A stretch of 53,670 nucleotides of DNA from Marinilabilia salmonicolor JCM 21150. Lineage in GTDB: Bacteria; Bacteroidota; Bacteroidia; Bacteroidales; Marinilabiliaceae. Position 1 is the stretch's first letter. Every line of letters starts with the position of its first letter. The stretch covers positions 1-53,670 of the forward strand of contig NZ_AJKI01000036.1 in NCBI RefSeq assembly GCF_000259075.1, in the 5' to 3' direction. Shown in pieces: positions 26,598-35,248 of the stretch. The notes below the pieces were generated by a model. It made no database searches. It worked only from the letters and a program-made list of their open reading frames with translations, and was not told the DNA's origin. Both the position numbers and the translations under genes were made by a program.

Positions 26598-27935
26598 ATG
26601 AAAATTAGTAAAAGAATTATAGTTTCCCTGTTTGTTTTAGGTTGTTTAAACACGGGACTTACCGCTCAGCAAATCAGTCCATATCTGTTTGGTCAGAACT
26701 TATGGTTGACCGAAGGATCGGAAGGCAGGCCCGGGTATATTGATCAGATATGGCCAACGGTGGAGCAAAGTGGAGTGGAGATTATTCGTATTGGAGGTGC
26801 GGGTTACGATCGTAATATGCCACCTCTTGATACACTCATTCACTGGGTGAAATCGATAAAAGCCATTGGTGCTGAACCTTTATTGCAGGTATCTAAATTT
26901 CAGTCCGCACAACAGGCTGCCGATTTGGTGAAGTATTTTAACCAATCAAAGGATCTGTATATTAAGTTTTGGTCTATCGGAAATGAGCCATATCATATGG
27001 ACAAATTCTCCGTTGACTCTATCTCTGATTACATCAAAACGCATGCAACAGCCATGAAAGCTGTTGACGACAAGATCAAGATTTTTGTTCCGGATCTGGC
27101 AGCATATTACAACAATGTTTATGAGGCTCTGCTTAAAGATGATGAACTTAGCGTTGCCGGGCGTGATGAAAACGGGAACTGGTACATTGATGGGATCAAC
27201 TTTCATAATTATCCCAATGCCAAAGACTACAACCGCTCCGATGTCATCTTTTTCTCTGTTTCAAAAATGCGTGGCATGGTGATGGATCTCAAGAAGGACA
27301 TTGCCTATGCTAATGAAAAATATGCCCGTAATGGTGAAGATGCTTTGTCATGGTCTATTACAGAGTTTAATATTACTTACGACAACCCGGATGATTTAAG
27401 TCCCGGTGGAATTGCGGTTCCATCATTTATTAACGGACAATTTTGGGTAGATATTTTTTGCATGGCTATGGAGTATGAAGCTTTTACAGTTACACCATGG
27501 TGTATTCAGGAAAGTGACAGACCCCGGACTTATTTCGGATATGTGGGAGGGCCGCCGGAATTTATTCCTCATTCCACCTATTACCACATGCAAATGCTGG
27601 CAGAGAATATGAATGGGGAGTATATTAAAATGAAAACTTCCAGTCCGTTTTTTAAGGCTTTTGGCAGTGTGGATAAAGGAGTAACTACTATTGTGCTTAT
27701 GAATCAACATGAAGAACAGTTTGTAGAGACAGATTTGAATAAAATTAATACTAAGGCAGAAAATAGTACCATTGCCATTTCATCGTCACGCGATATACAG
27801 GCCAATTTCAAAGTAAGGATTGCTCCAAATTCAACGACTTTATTACAGTTTGATGCACAAGGGCGGAAGATAAAGGAATTGCTTTACACGCAGAAGATGG
27901 CCATCCAAAATGAGCCGCCTCAAATAATTAAATAG
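26598..27935 (+). CDS. Clan GH-A glycosidase, paralogue of the T9SS-tailed enzyme
   Basis: The ATG at 26598 is chosen because MKISKRIIVS begins a proper signal peptide ending LTAQQ; the frame also runs back to 26553. Single catalytic module of 446 aa, GH39/51/79-like, with acid/base E130 (SIGNEPY) and probable nucleophile E256 (SITEFN), 126 apart. It is clearly related to the catalytic module at 11988-14315: both start QQISP, share IRIGG, GAEPLLQVS/GAEPILQVS and QAADLV/QAAELV. It lacks the FN3, CBM6 and T9SS parts, so it probably works in the periplasm. Exact family not assigned. Confidence 0.8.
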   Translation: MKISKRIIVSLFVLGCLNTGLTAQQISPYLFGQNLWLTEGSEGRPGYIDQIWPTVEQSGVEIIRIGGAGYDRNMPPLDTLIHWVKSIKAIGAEPLLQVSKFQSAQQAADLVKYFNQSKDLYIKFWSIGNEPYHMDKFSVDSISDYIKTHATAMKAVDDKIKIFVPDLAAYYNNVYEALLKDDELSVAGRDENGNWYIDGINFHNYPNAKDYNRSDVIFFSVSKMRGMVMDLKKDIAYANEKYARNGEDALSWSITEFNITYDNPDDLSPGGIAVPSFINGQFWVDIFCMAMEYEAFTVTPWCIQESDRPRTYFGYVGGPPEFIPHSTYYHMQMLAENMNGEYIKMKTSSPFFKAFGSVDKGVTTIVLMNQHEEQFVETDLNKINTKAENSTIAISSSRDIQANFKVRIAPNSTTLLQFDAQGRKIKELLYTQKMAIQNEPPQIIK

Positions 27936-28250
27936 TCTTTGCAAGAAAACCCCAACTACTTCGTTATTCTTGTTTTTGAATCAGTTATTTACGAAAAGTA
28001 AACTCCTTGGATTCAAAAACTTCGAAAGCCTCGTATTTGGCACTTTCTTACTAAAGACTGAAAAAACTTTAGTTTTCTTGCTGGCACTAAATAGTGCCTG
28101 TCCATAAACTAAGCGTTTTTTACGTGTTTGAGCTAGAAAGTTCAAATTCAAGGCGTGTGAAAAATCTAAACCGCAGAATACTAATGTATTTGAGGATTTA
28201 GATTTTGAGCAACAACGCAGAAGTTGGACTTTATAGACAAACACTAAATA
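27936..28250. repeat. Intergenic repeat with inverted-repeat element B (28092-28246)
   Basis: Fills almost the whole 367-base gap between two enzyme genes. TAGTGCCTGTCCATAAACT (28092-28110) is inverted at ACTTTATAGACAAACACTA (28228-28246), 15 of 19. A central hairpin pairs AAAATCTAAA (28161-28170) with TTTAGATTTT (28197-28206). This looks like a non-autonomous MITE. Short open frames inside it have no protein signature. Confidence 0.6.
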
Positions 28251-28302
28251 GAAATAGAATCAATATTAAAAATAGCATAGTTAAACACAAAGGGAAAACG
28301 TA

Positions 28303-30438
28303 ATGAGAAAATTATTTTATTCGATAGTGGTAATATTTATTACGCTGATATTTTGGAGCTTTAATGATCCAGGAGAGAAATTTGAGCGCATAAGAGTTTC
28401 ATTAAACAACAATGGATGGAAGTTTAAAAAAGCAGATGTAAAGAATGCATATAAACCGAATTTCAAGGATGATGATTGGTTGGATGTATCAATTCCTCAT
28501 GATTTTAACGGTGGGAGCGATGGTGTTCATAACGATGTTTTTAAAGGCCGTTTTGATTTTGAACTTGACCCGGATCACCGGAATATGTATAAAGGGCCGG
28601 CTTTTTACAGGACTCAATTTGAGGTAGGTGAGAAGTTTAAAGATAAACGTGTATTTGTTGAATTTGAAGCCGTTTCTCTGGAAGCAACCGTTTGGGTTAA
28701 TGGGAAAGAGGTGGGCAACCATAAAGGCGGATATACTGCTTTTACGCTGGATGTGACAGATTATGTGAAATTTGGCAAAAGCAACAGCTTGGTTGTGAAA
28801 GCAGATAATTCCAATAATCCGGCCATTGCTCCCTGGATGGCCAACGAAAAAAATGCCTTTCCTTTCAGTTTTGATTATGCGGTTTATGGAGGAATATACC
28901 GGGATGTTTGGTTAACCATTACTGATGAGGTGAAGATTGAAAATGTGTTTAATACACCTCTTTGCGGAGGTCAGGCTGCTGCAGTGTTAAATATTGAAAC
29001 ACGTTTGAGGAATTACTCAGAGGATGATAAAACGGTGATTCTGACTTCTGTTGTTTCTGACCCCACAGGCAAAGAGGTAACTACTTTGAGGCGAAAGAAA
29101 ACCCTGACAGCTGGCGAACAGGCAAGCATCAGGCAAACTGAAACTTCTGTGGGAGACCTGTATTTCTGGAGCCCTGAATCACCCGATATTTATAAGGTGA
29201 AGTCTACTTTAAGTCTGGATGGTAAAGAGATCGATCAGTTTGAAAGTGTTTTTGGTTTCAGATATTATTCACTGGCCAATAATCACCCCTTTCTTCTGAA
29301 TGATAAACAAACATTAATTCGTGGGGTCAATCGTCATCAGGATATGGAAGGGCTTGGTTATGCTTTACCTAATGAACAGCATGTAAAAGATGTGCAGATC
29401 CTGAAAGATGCCGGTTTTAACTTTATTCGTCATGCTCATTATCCCTCTGATCAGGAGTTTGCAAAGGCAGCAATGGAAAAAGGCATGATGCTTTGGCTTG
29501 AAATACCTCTGACCGGTAGTACTTCCGAAGACCCCGCTTTTCTCGAAAATTGCAAAAGTCAATTGAAAGAAATGATTGAGCAGTATTACAATAATCCTGC
29601 AGTTATACTGTGGGGTATAGGCAATGAATCTGATCGATCGGGTGGTGGAGAGGCTGTTTCAAACCATGTATTTGGTGAGTTGGTCGAATATGCACATGAG
29701 CTGGATCCTAACCGCACCGTGACGGGATGTAACTATAAATATGAGTCGAACCAGAACCTGGTTGATATCTATTCCCCTCAGCATTGGGGTGGTTGGTACA
29801 GTCGTACCGCAACCAGCTATAAGCCTCATGAGATTATTGGTGAATATGGTTCAGACATTGATATGAATATTCGTACCAACGAGGTGTTTGATGCTGATAA
29901 AAATTACAGTGCATCTGGTAAGCCGGATTTCTGGTCCCAGGAGTATGGTGCTTTTCTCCATGAATACAAAGTTTCAATTGGAGAAGCATATCGCGATAGT
30001 TTTCCCGGACATTTTATGTGGGTGGGATTTGATTTTGCCTCTCCTCGCCTTGACAGAGCTTCCAATCCGGTTCCTTTTATGAATCAGAAAGGGCTGCTGT
30101 TACATGATCATAAGACCAAAAAGGATGTTTATTTCATGTATCAGAGTATGTATCGGGATGCTGATGATTATCCCATGTTGTACATTGTTCCAAGCACATG
30201 GACGGCCAACAAAGAACATGCTAAAGATGCCCGGATTTGGGCCTATAGTAATTGTGATTCGGTGGCTTTGTATAATGGTGATAAATCCATGCCGTTAGGG
30301 GTGAAATTGAAAGATGCTGGTCCACGTGGCGATACACGTTTTGAGTGGGATGGTATTGAGATTAAGGGCGATAAAATAATTGCAGAGGGATGGTTGAACA
30401 ACCAGGTCGTAGCCCGCGATACGGTGTTTGTAAGGTGA
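28303..30438 (+). CDS. GH2 glycosidase, beta-galactosidase-like
   Basis: Exo-glycosidase with an N-terminal hydrophobic signal segment (5-20) and no lipobox. Domains: jelly-roll (VWVNGKEVGNHKGGYTAF), Ig-like, TIM barrel with LIRGVNRHQD, RHAHYPSD, acid/base E442 (GIGNESD) and a probable nucleophile in IIGEYGSD, then a C-terminal beta domain of about 100 residues. No NxK glucuronidase motif is seen. Length 711 aa fits the mid-size Bacteroidota GH2 group (beta-galactosidase, beta-mannosidase or exo-beta-glucosaminidase cannot be told apart by eye). Forty bases separate it from the last GH5 gene. Confidence 0.88.
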   Translation: MRKLFYSIVVIFITLIFWSFNDPGEKFERIRVSLNNNGWKFKKADVKNAYKPNFKDDDWLDVSIPHDFNGGSDGVHNDVFKGRFDFELDPDHRNMYKGPAFYRTQFEVGEKFKDKRVFVEFEAVSLEATVWVNGKEVGNHKGGYTAFTLDVTDYVKFGKSNSLVVKADNSNNPAIAPWMANEKNAFPFSFDYAVYGGIYRDVWLTITDEVKIENVFNTPLCGGQAAAVLNIETRLRNYSEDDKTVILTSVVSDPTGKEVTTLRRKKTLTAGEQASIRQTETSVGDLYFWSPESPDIYKVKSTLSLDGKEIDQFESVFGFRYYSLANNHPFLLNDKQTLIRGVNRHQDMEGLGYALPNEQHVKDVQILKDAGFNFIRHAHYPSDQEFAKAAMEKGMMLWLEIPLTGSTSEDPAFLENCKSQLKEMIEQYYNNPAVILWGIGNESDRSGGGEAVSNHVFGELVEYAHELDPNRTVTGCNYKYESNQNLVDIYSPQHWGGWYSRTATSYKPHEIIGEYGSDIDMNIRTNEVFDADKNYSASGKPDFWSQEYGAFLHEYKVSIGEAYRDSFPGHFMWVGFDFASPRLDRASNPVPFMNQKGLLLHDHKTKKDVYFMYQSMYRDADDYPMLYIVPSTWTANKEHAKDARIWAYSNCDSVALYNGDKSMPLGVKLKDAGPRGDTRFEWDGIEIKGDKIIAEGWLNNQVVARDTVFVR

Positions 30439-30478
30439 ATTTTTAATAATTGAATGATAGAGATTAAAAACAATTGAG

Positions 30479-31645
30479 ATGAAAAATTACAGAGGATTAA
30501 AAGCTTTGTTGAAAATAACGATGTTACTTGGAGTTATCTCCATGTTAAATATCGGGTGTTCAAAAGATGAGAACAATTCAGATAAAGTACCGGATGGTGA
30601 AGAACCAACTACCGGAGAGGTACTCACGGCTAAAGAAGTAGTGAAAAACATGGGAGCCGGATTTAATATTGGTAATACTTTTGATAATGGTATTCAATCA
30701 ACAAATCCAGCTGAATTAAAACCATTAATAGATTTGTACCATGATGCCGGAATGAATCATGTGCGCATACCGGTGACCTGGATGGAACGTTTCAGCTCCA
30801 ATTTGGCTGATGCGGATGGGAACGTCAATACCAGCCATTCTCGATTATTGGAATTGAAGGAATTGGTGGATTATGCTATTGGTCTTAATATGTATGTAGT
30901 AATCAATACTCATCATGAGCATTGGTTAAAAGACAATTATGATGGGTCTGATGCTATGGACGCTATCTTTACAAACTTGTGGACTGATATTGCTAATTTC
31001 TTTAAAGATTATGATCATCATTTGATCTTTGAGGTGCTGAACGAACCTGAAGGTGAATTAGGCGAATGGAATGGTGACGATGAAGGCTTCCCGGCACCTA
31101 CAAACTCTACGGCTTTGTCTTATGTTCGAAAAGTAAACGAGGTAGGTTACAATGCTATCAGAAATGCCGGTGGCAATAATGAAACCAGAACCATTATGGT
31201 TTCAACCAATGCACAAGGAAATTCATCGATGATAGATGAGGTATATCCTTCGAAATCTTATTTACCCGGAGACGGAAATGACAAATACCTGGCTATTCAG
31301 GTACATAGTTATGATCCATGGTCCTTTTGCGGGCAAACTGGCAGTAATTCAGCATATCCGGGGAATGCATCTGTTCGGGCAGCCATTCTTAATGTGTCCG
31401 ATCATGCTGCCACTTTAAATGTTCCTGTCAATTATGGTGAGTTTGGCGTTGGAAGGGAGTCCAATCAATCCGAACGTAATACAAATATTGTCAGAGGCTA
31501 TTATGCAACTTTTGCTCAGACTACTTTAAGTGAAGATATGTCCTACAGTGTATGGGACGACAGAGGCTGGTTCGGACTTGTAACGGGAAGCAGTTCTAAT
31601 GGATATTCTTTCCTTTACAATATTGTGCCTACCATGCTTGAATAA
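30479..31645 (+). CDS. GH5 endo-glucanase-like enzyme (lipoprotein)
   Basis: Signal peptide with lipobox LNIGC (Cys27) followed by an acidic linker. Catalytic motifs: GAGFNIGNTFDN, HVRIPVTW, VINTHHEHW, acid/base E189 (VLNEPEG), IQVHSYDPW and nucleophile E321 (NYGEFG). The GFNIGNTFDN opening is characteristic of the GH5_4-type group that includes endo-beta-1,4-glucanases and xyloglucanases, so a backbone-cleaving role is likely. Length 388 aa, no CBM. Last gene of the PUL. Confidence 0.9.
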   Translation: MKNYRGLKALLKITMLLGVISMLNIGCSKDENNSDKVPDGEEPTTGEVLTAKEVVKNMGAGFNIGNTFDNGIQSTNPAELKPLIDLYHDAGMNHVRIPVTWMERFSSNLADADGNVNTSHSRLLELKELVDYAIGLNMYVVINTHHEHWLKDNYDGSDAMDAIFTNLWTDIANFFKDYDHHLIFEVLNEPEGELGEWNGDDEGFPAPTNSTALSYVRKVNEVGYNAIRNAGGNNETRTIMVSTNAQGNSSMIDEVYPSKSYLPGDGNDKYLAIQVHSYDPWSFCGQTGSNSAYPGNASVRAAILNVSDHAATLNVPVNYGEFGVGRESNQSERNTNIVRGYYATFAQTTLSEDMSYSVWDDRGWFGLVTGSSSNGYSFLYNIVPTMLE

Positions 31646-31685
31646 CCGACACACAACAGGCCTATAAGAAGGTCAATAATAAACC

Positions 31686-31865
31686 TAACCTGCTTTATTC
31701 ATGAATTGTTGTAATGAGATGTTCAAATATCAAGAAATACAATCAACCGCAAACAAAATGGGTGCAGGAAATAATAAATTATTTTCAAATCCTTTTTGTT
31801 GAGGACGATTGTATTTAGCAGATAGTTGAGCATCGGAATAAATAATTTGTGAATAATGCAGGTTA
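31686..31865. repeat. Fold-back repeat family A, copy A2 (full palindrome)
   Basis: TAACCTGCTTTATTC (31686-31700) is inverted at GAATAATGCAGGTTA (31851-31865), 14 of 15. Similarity of the two arms continues inward through AAATACAATC / GATTGTATTT, making a 180-base imperfect palindrome with arms of nearly 90 bases. No coding capacity. Its close homologue is A3 at 35031-35234. Confidence 0.75.
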
Positions 31866-31941
31866 AATGCCAACCACAGGTCCTTCGATTGTATATTGAA
31901 ACCTGTGGTTTTTTTATATTACATTCTAGAACTAAAAAAAA

Positions 31942-32381
31942 ATGAAGAATGGCTTAAGACTCAATTGCCCAAGCCTGATGGTCATACCTATTACTTTTTT
32001 GTTTTTTTTCTGGATGTTTTAGTAAGTCAGCAAATTAAGAGGATGTTGAAATTAATACAAAGCAGTTGTCGGAAGTCATAAGCTACCCCATCGTTGGCAC
32101 CAACCAATCCGTGTTTTTTTTAGTAATACCGGTATTATTTCTGCTCCATCGAAGGAGATGATTTTTACGGGAAGGATGCTAATTATCCAGGATTAATCGA
32201 GGCCGTTTGGAGAAGGTCTGGGGAAATGAATGGTGTATTGATGGATGTGCATGGGGCGGGTTGCCAACGGAGTGATCCAAAAACCGGAGATAAAAATGCT
32301 TTTCCGAAATATTTAGGGCCCCAGGGCGATGTTTGATATGTGTATAATTTTGTGAGATGTGTAAGAATAGTGAATAAATGA
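31942..32381 (+). pseudogene. Decayed Lcl_C (DUF1566)-type exported protein gene
   Basis: Conceptual translation with frame shifts gives a signal-like start (MKNGLRLN...), then SYPIVGTNQ, SNTGIISAPSK, GDDFYGKDANYPG, later MDVHGAGCQRSDPKTG, YLGPQGDV, a TGA, and VYNFVRCVRIV before a final stop at 32379. These pieces match the start and end of Lcl C-terminal domain proteins. The middle is deleted, and early stops, frame shifts near 32120-32150 and the TGA at about 32336 prevent a normal product. It lies between the PUL and the uronate cluster. Confidence 0.65.
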
Positions 32382-32444
32382 CCTTTTAATCTTAAGTGAT
32401 TGATAGATAGGTTGGCATTGTGTTGATTTCCATTTTTTAATAAC

Positions 32445-32475
32445 CAAGGGCTGCCCCGCATTGGAGCAGTCCTTG
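32445..32475 (-). terminator. Hairpin downstream of uxaE
   Basis: CAAGGGCTGCCCC and GGAGCAGTCCTTG pair over about 11 positions with a 5-base loop, 27 bases beyond the uxaE stop. The following T-run is weak in the minus direction. Confidence 0.45.
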
Positions 32476-32502
32476 CCTTTTGCTAAAAAATTTCATTTAT
32501 TA

Positions 32503-33753
32503 TTAATCCACAAACAGCCTTTTGGCATGTCGCTCATAAAGATTCTCAAAAACACACTGGCCTACAATATCGGCATGTTTCTTTAGCAGCATATTGTATT
32601 GGTCTATTCTCTCTGCGGCCAGTTTGTAGCCCACATGCACCAGCTGACGAAGATTGGAATTGTATTGGAGATGTTCAGGGATATGTCTCAGTGCATTGGC
32701 AAACTCTTCACCTGTCCAGCCTTGCACTTCCATTGCAGAAGGAAGTTTGTTTTCGTCAATATCGATGACATCAGCATATGGGGCGCAAAGTTTTTTCACA
32801 TCGGTTAATGCCCTGGAATACAGGTTTTTTACAAACACCAACGCTTCCCCTCCGGCCAGCGCCAGTCCGATGACTTCTTCCAGCCAGGTAGTTCCGGCTG
32901 TTTTCAGGTGAAAACCCTTGTTGTGTTTTTTGGATAATTCTTTGATGATGGGATAGATGGAAAATTTGTCGGAACCCGAATGAATACTGAGTTTTAACTC
33001 TTCCGGAAGGCCGAACTGCAGAATGGCAAAGTCAATGACCATCAGGTTGGCTTCATACTCGGTGTTAAAGGCATTGAGGTCACCGACATAATCTACTCCT
33101 TTATTAAAGCGTCCGGTAAATTTGGGAGCTATGGTTTGTGCCGGTACATTGTAATGAGCCAGCATCGCCAGAATAAAAAACAGCTCCACCGGAGTCTGTG
33201 GATTGGGAACTTCATCCATAGAGACTTCCGTTATGAAGTTGCCTTTGCCTTTTTCTGCTTCAATTCTTTTATAGGTTTCTCCTGCCATTTGAGTGGCATA
33301 CAGATATTGATCAGCGATGTCGCGTAACATCTCTTCTGTAATATTGAAGGCAGTTTTCAATCCGGGGACTTCAAGGTTGCCGATGAATTGTCTCATTTCC
33401 CCCATGAAATCCTCTTCTTCTTTAGCCTCACTTTTTTCCCCGATATAGGAAGCCACATCGATGGTAAAAAAGTTAGAGGTTCTCAGGAAACGATCCACTG
33501 TATCAAGGTTTACATGGTCAGCATCTATAAACCATTGTTTGCTGTATCCGGCTTCTTTGATGCTTTCTTCGGCAGCCCTTAATGTGTCTGCCGGCTCACT
33601 GCCAATAGTGGTATGTTCCCGGTTTGATTTATTCCATACCGGGGTGATTTCAACTCCGTTTTTCTGTGCTTCAATTATGGTTTTTAACTGCCATGCGGCC
33701 TGATGGGCAAAACGATCGCCCATGCCAAATGAATACCTGGATAGTTTCTTCAT
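32503..33753 (-). CDS. uxaE: Tagaturonate epimerase family protein
   Basis: Converts D-tagaturonate to D-fructuronate, which lets galacturonate enter the mannonate route without tagaturonate reductase (UxaB) and altronate dehydratase (UxaA), neither of which is seen here. Recognised by the family opening YSFGMGDRFAHQAAWQL and the conserved core (APKFTGRFNKGVDYVGD, SIHSGSDKFSIYPI, LHLKTAGTTWLEE-like FHLKTAGTTW). Acidic and His residues in these motifs fit a metal-dependent epimerase. Full length, 416 aa, cytoplasmic, no signal peptide. It lies apart from the other pathway genes, 214 bases after the LacI gene, with a repeat copy in the gap. Confidence 0.85.
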   Translation of the reverse strand: MKKLSRYSFGMGDRFAHQAAWQLKTIIEAQKNGVEITPVWNKSNREHTTIGSEPADTLRAAEESIKEAGYSKQWFIDADHVNLDTVDRFLRTSNFFTIDVASYIGEKSEAKEEEDFMGEMRQFIGNLEVPGLKTAFNITEEMLRDIADQYLYATQMAGETYKRIEAEKGKGNFITEVSMDEVPNPQTPVELFFILAMLAHYNVPAQTIAPKFTGRFNKGVDYVGDLNAFNTEYEANLMVIDFAILQFGLPEELKLSIHSGSDKFSIYPIIKELSKKHNKGFHLKTAGTTWLEEVIGLALAGGEALVFVKNLYSRALTDVKKLCAPYADVIDIDENKLPSAMEVQGWTGEEFANALRHIPEHLQYNSNLRQLVHVGYKLAAERIDQYNMLLKKHADIVGQCVFENLYERHAKRLFVD

Positions 33754-33833
33754 GACTTAGATTTTTTGTTTATTTTATTGGTTTATCTTTCCTCTCAAGT
33801 GGGTGTGCTTTAATGCTTTTTGACTTTGAGTTA

Positions 33834-33932
33834 TTTCATCCGTATAAAATTTGTTTATTAAGGTCGGATGGAACTCCCATGCAAAAATTTATACATGTTT
33901 TCTTGTGACAATCGTTGCCATGCTCGTTTCAT
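33834..33932 (-). repeat. Start-codon hairpin repeat, copy 5 (short form, minus strand)
   Basis: On the minus strand it begins ATGAAACGAGCATGG and ends CGGATGAAA. TTCCATCCG pairs with CGGATGAAA (plus-strand 33865-33873 and 33834-33842): the third version of the stem, again with pairing kept. Here the terminal ATG AAA is followed at once by TAA, and uxaE starts 81 bases further on. The internal frame reads MKRAW...MYK...SSIRP and stops. Confidence 0.75.
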
Positions 33933-33967
33933 TCCTCAACCTTAAAGAACTTCTGCTTTTCTAACTT

Positions 33968-35011
33968 CTAACTAATAGTAAGTACCTCGGTATTGATAAT
34001 TTCAACCGGCTGAAACTCATGTTTCATTGTGATGGTATGCGTGGTCATATATTCAAAAAGGCGTTTCACTGCTTTTTCCGATTGCTCCATAGGTTTTTGT
34101 CCGATGAGGAAGTCAATAATGCCTCTTTTCAAGTAATCGGCATTCTTTCGCGTCATTTCATAGCCAACCAATATGGCGTTGATCCGTTTTTTTTCCAGAT
34201 ATCGGGCAACAACATGCGTTTTAGCGCTGGAAACGAGAAAAGCTCCGATATTAGGATTGTTTTGAAGTATATGGTCCATTTTTTCTTCAACTGTTTCCTG
34301 GTCGGTGGTAGGGATTTCCACGGTTATTTTCATCCCGTTGTTCTTCCCGGCATCCAGGAAATAGCTCAAAAATCCCTGATTCCTTCGGTTCAGGTGCTGT
34401 GTATTTTCCAGATCTTTGGCAAGATTCACAATTAGGATGTCTTTTTCGGGAGCCAACCCAAAATCGATAAGACTGGCAGCAACTCTGCCACCCTGAAAGG
34501 CATCTTCACCAATAAAAGCAGTGCAGTTGGTATTGTCAATGAAGGTGTCTATAAAAATGTAAGGAATACTCTTTTTATCCAGATCATCGCAAAATCTGAT
34601 AGCTTCCTTTTTCAGAATTGGAGCCATTATTACTCCATCAGGGAGATTACTTAGAATTTCGTTGGTTTTTTCAATAAAATCAGTCTCATTGTGCAATTCA
34701 AAAAGCCGGTAATCAATTTCTAATGAAAAGGGATGAAGATCATGAACTGCTTTTTCAATGCCCTTGGGATGTGCAAGCCAATAAACATTGTCATCGCCAC
34801 CTTTGGGTATCAGGACAGAAAATTTATAGGTCTTTTTAGTCGTGAGTGCCTGGGCTACAATGTTGGGCTGGTAATTCATTTCTTTGGCAATGGTCAAAAC
34901 CTTTTCCTTTGTCTTTTTTGCAACCTCACCTCGATTGTGCAATACCCTGTCAACGGTACCTATGGAAACATTTGCTTTTTCGGCGATATCTTTGATTCTG
35001 ACTGGTCTCAT
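33968..35011 (-). CDS. LacI/GalR-family transcription regulator
   Basis: DNA-binding regulator with N-terminal LacI helix-turn-helix (IKDIAEKANVSIGTVDRVLHNRG, hinge NYQPNIVAQAL) and a periplasmic-binding-protein-like effector domain (about 60-340; VLIPKGGDD, PDGVIMAPI, FIDTFIDN). Length 347 aa is normal. GTVDRVLH instead of GTVSRVL is typical of a Bacteroidota subgroup near uronate and pentose genes. It lies between the TRAP transporter genes and uxaE, so it probably controls one or both in response to a uronate intermediate; the ligand is not known. Confidence 0.9.
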   Translation of the reverse strand: MRPVRIKDIAEKANVSIGTVDRVLHNRGEVAKKTKEKVLTIAKEMNYQPNIVAQALTTKKTYKFSVLIPKGGDDNVYWLAHPKGIEKAVHDLHPFSLEIDYRLFELHNETDFIEKTNEILSNLPDGVIMAPILKKEAIRFCDDLDKKSIPYIFIDTFIDNTNCTAFIGEDAFQGGRVAASLIDFGLAPEKDILIVNLAKDLENTQHLNRRNQGFLSYFLDAGKNNGMKITVEIPTTDQETVEEKMDHILQNNPNIGAFLVSSAKTHVVARYLEKKRINAILVGYEMTRKNADYLKRGIIDFLIGQKPMEQSEKAVKRLFEYMTTHTITMKHEFQPVEIINTEVLTIS

Positions 35012-35030
35012 TAATCTGTTTTATAGGTTC

Positions 35031-35234
35031 TTTAGCCTGGTTTATTGATCAGTTTTCGTTATGAGATGTTCAAATGTCAATAAATGCAGGCAACCACAAA
35101 GAAAATTGATGAAGGGAATAATCAACTATTTTTAAGTCAATTTTTTTGAAGACGCCTGTATTTAGCCGGTAGTTGAACATCGCAATAGATAACTTATGAA
35201 ACGAAGTTCGACAAAGTCAATAATTCAGGTTAGA
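35031..35234. repeat. Fold-back repeat family A, copy A3
   Basis: Ends TTTAGCCTGGTTTATT and AATAATTCAGGTTAGA are inverted with four mismatches. The interior is clearly homologous to A2 (ATGAGATGTTCAAAT, GTATTTAGC, AGTTGAACATCG). An extra stretch of about 20 bases near 35200 (CGAAGTTCGACAAAG) is absent from A1 and A2. Confidence 0.7.
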
Positions 35235-35248
35235 GGGTGAAAAGGATA

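Noticed and set aside
27981-28244. Minus-strand frame of 87 codons
   Set aside because: Entirely within repeat element B and its flank; composition is that of the repeat.
32183-32461. Minus-strand 92-codon frame
   Set aside because: Antisense to the decayed Lcl_C gene; the conserved motifs are on the plus strand.
35161-35234. Sixth copy of the start-codon repeat, suggested by ATGAAACGA within element A3
   Set aside because: Only nine bases match the repeat's left end; no TTCCAT arm follows, and the rest aligns with family A.
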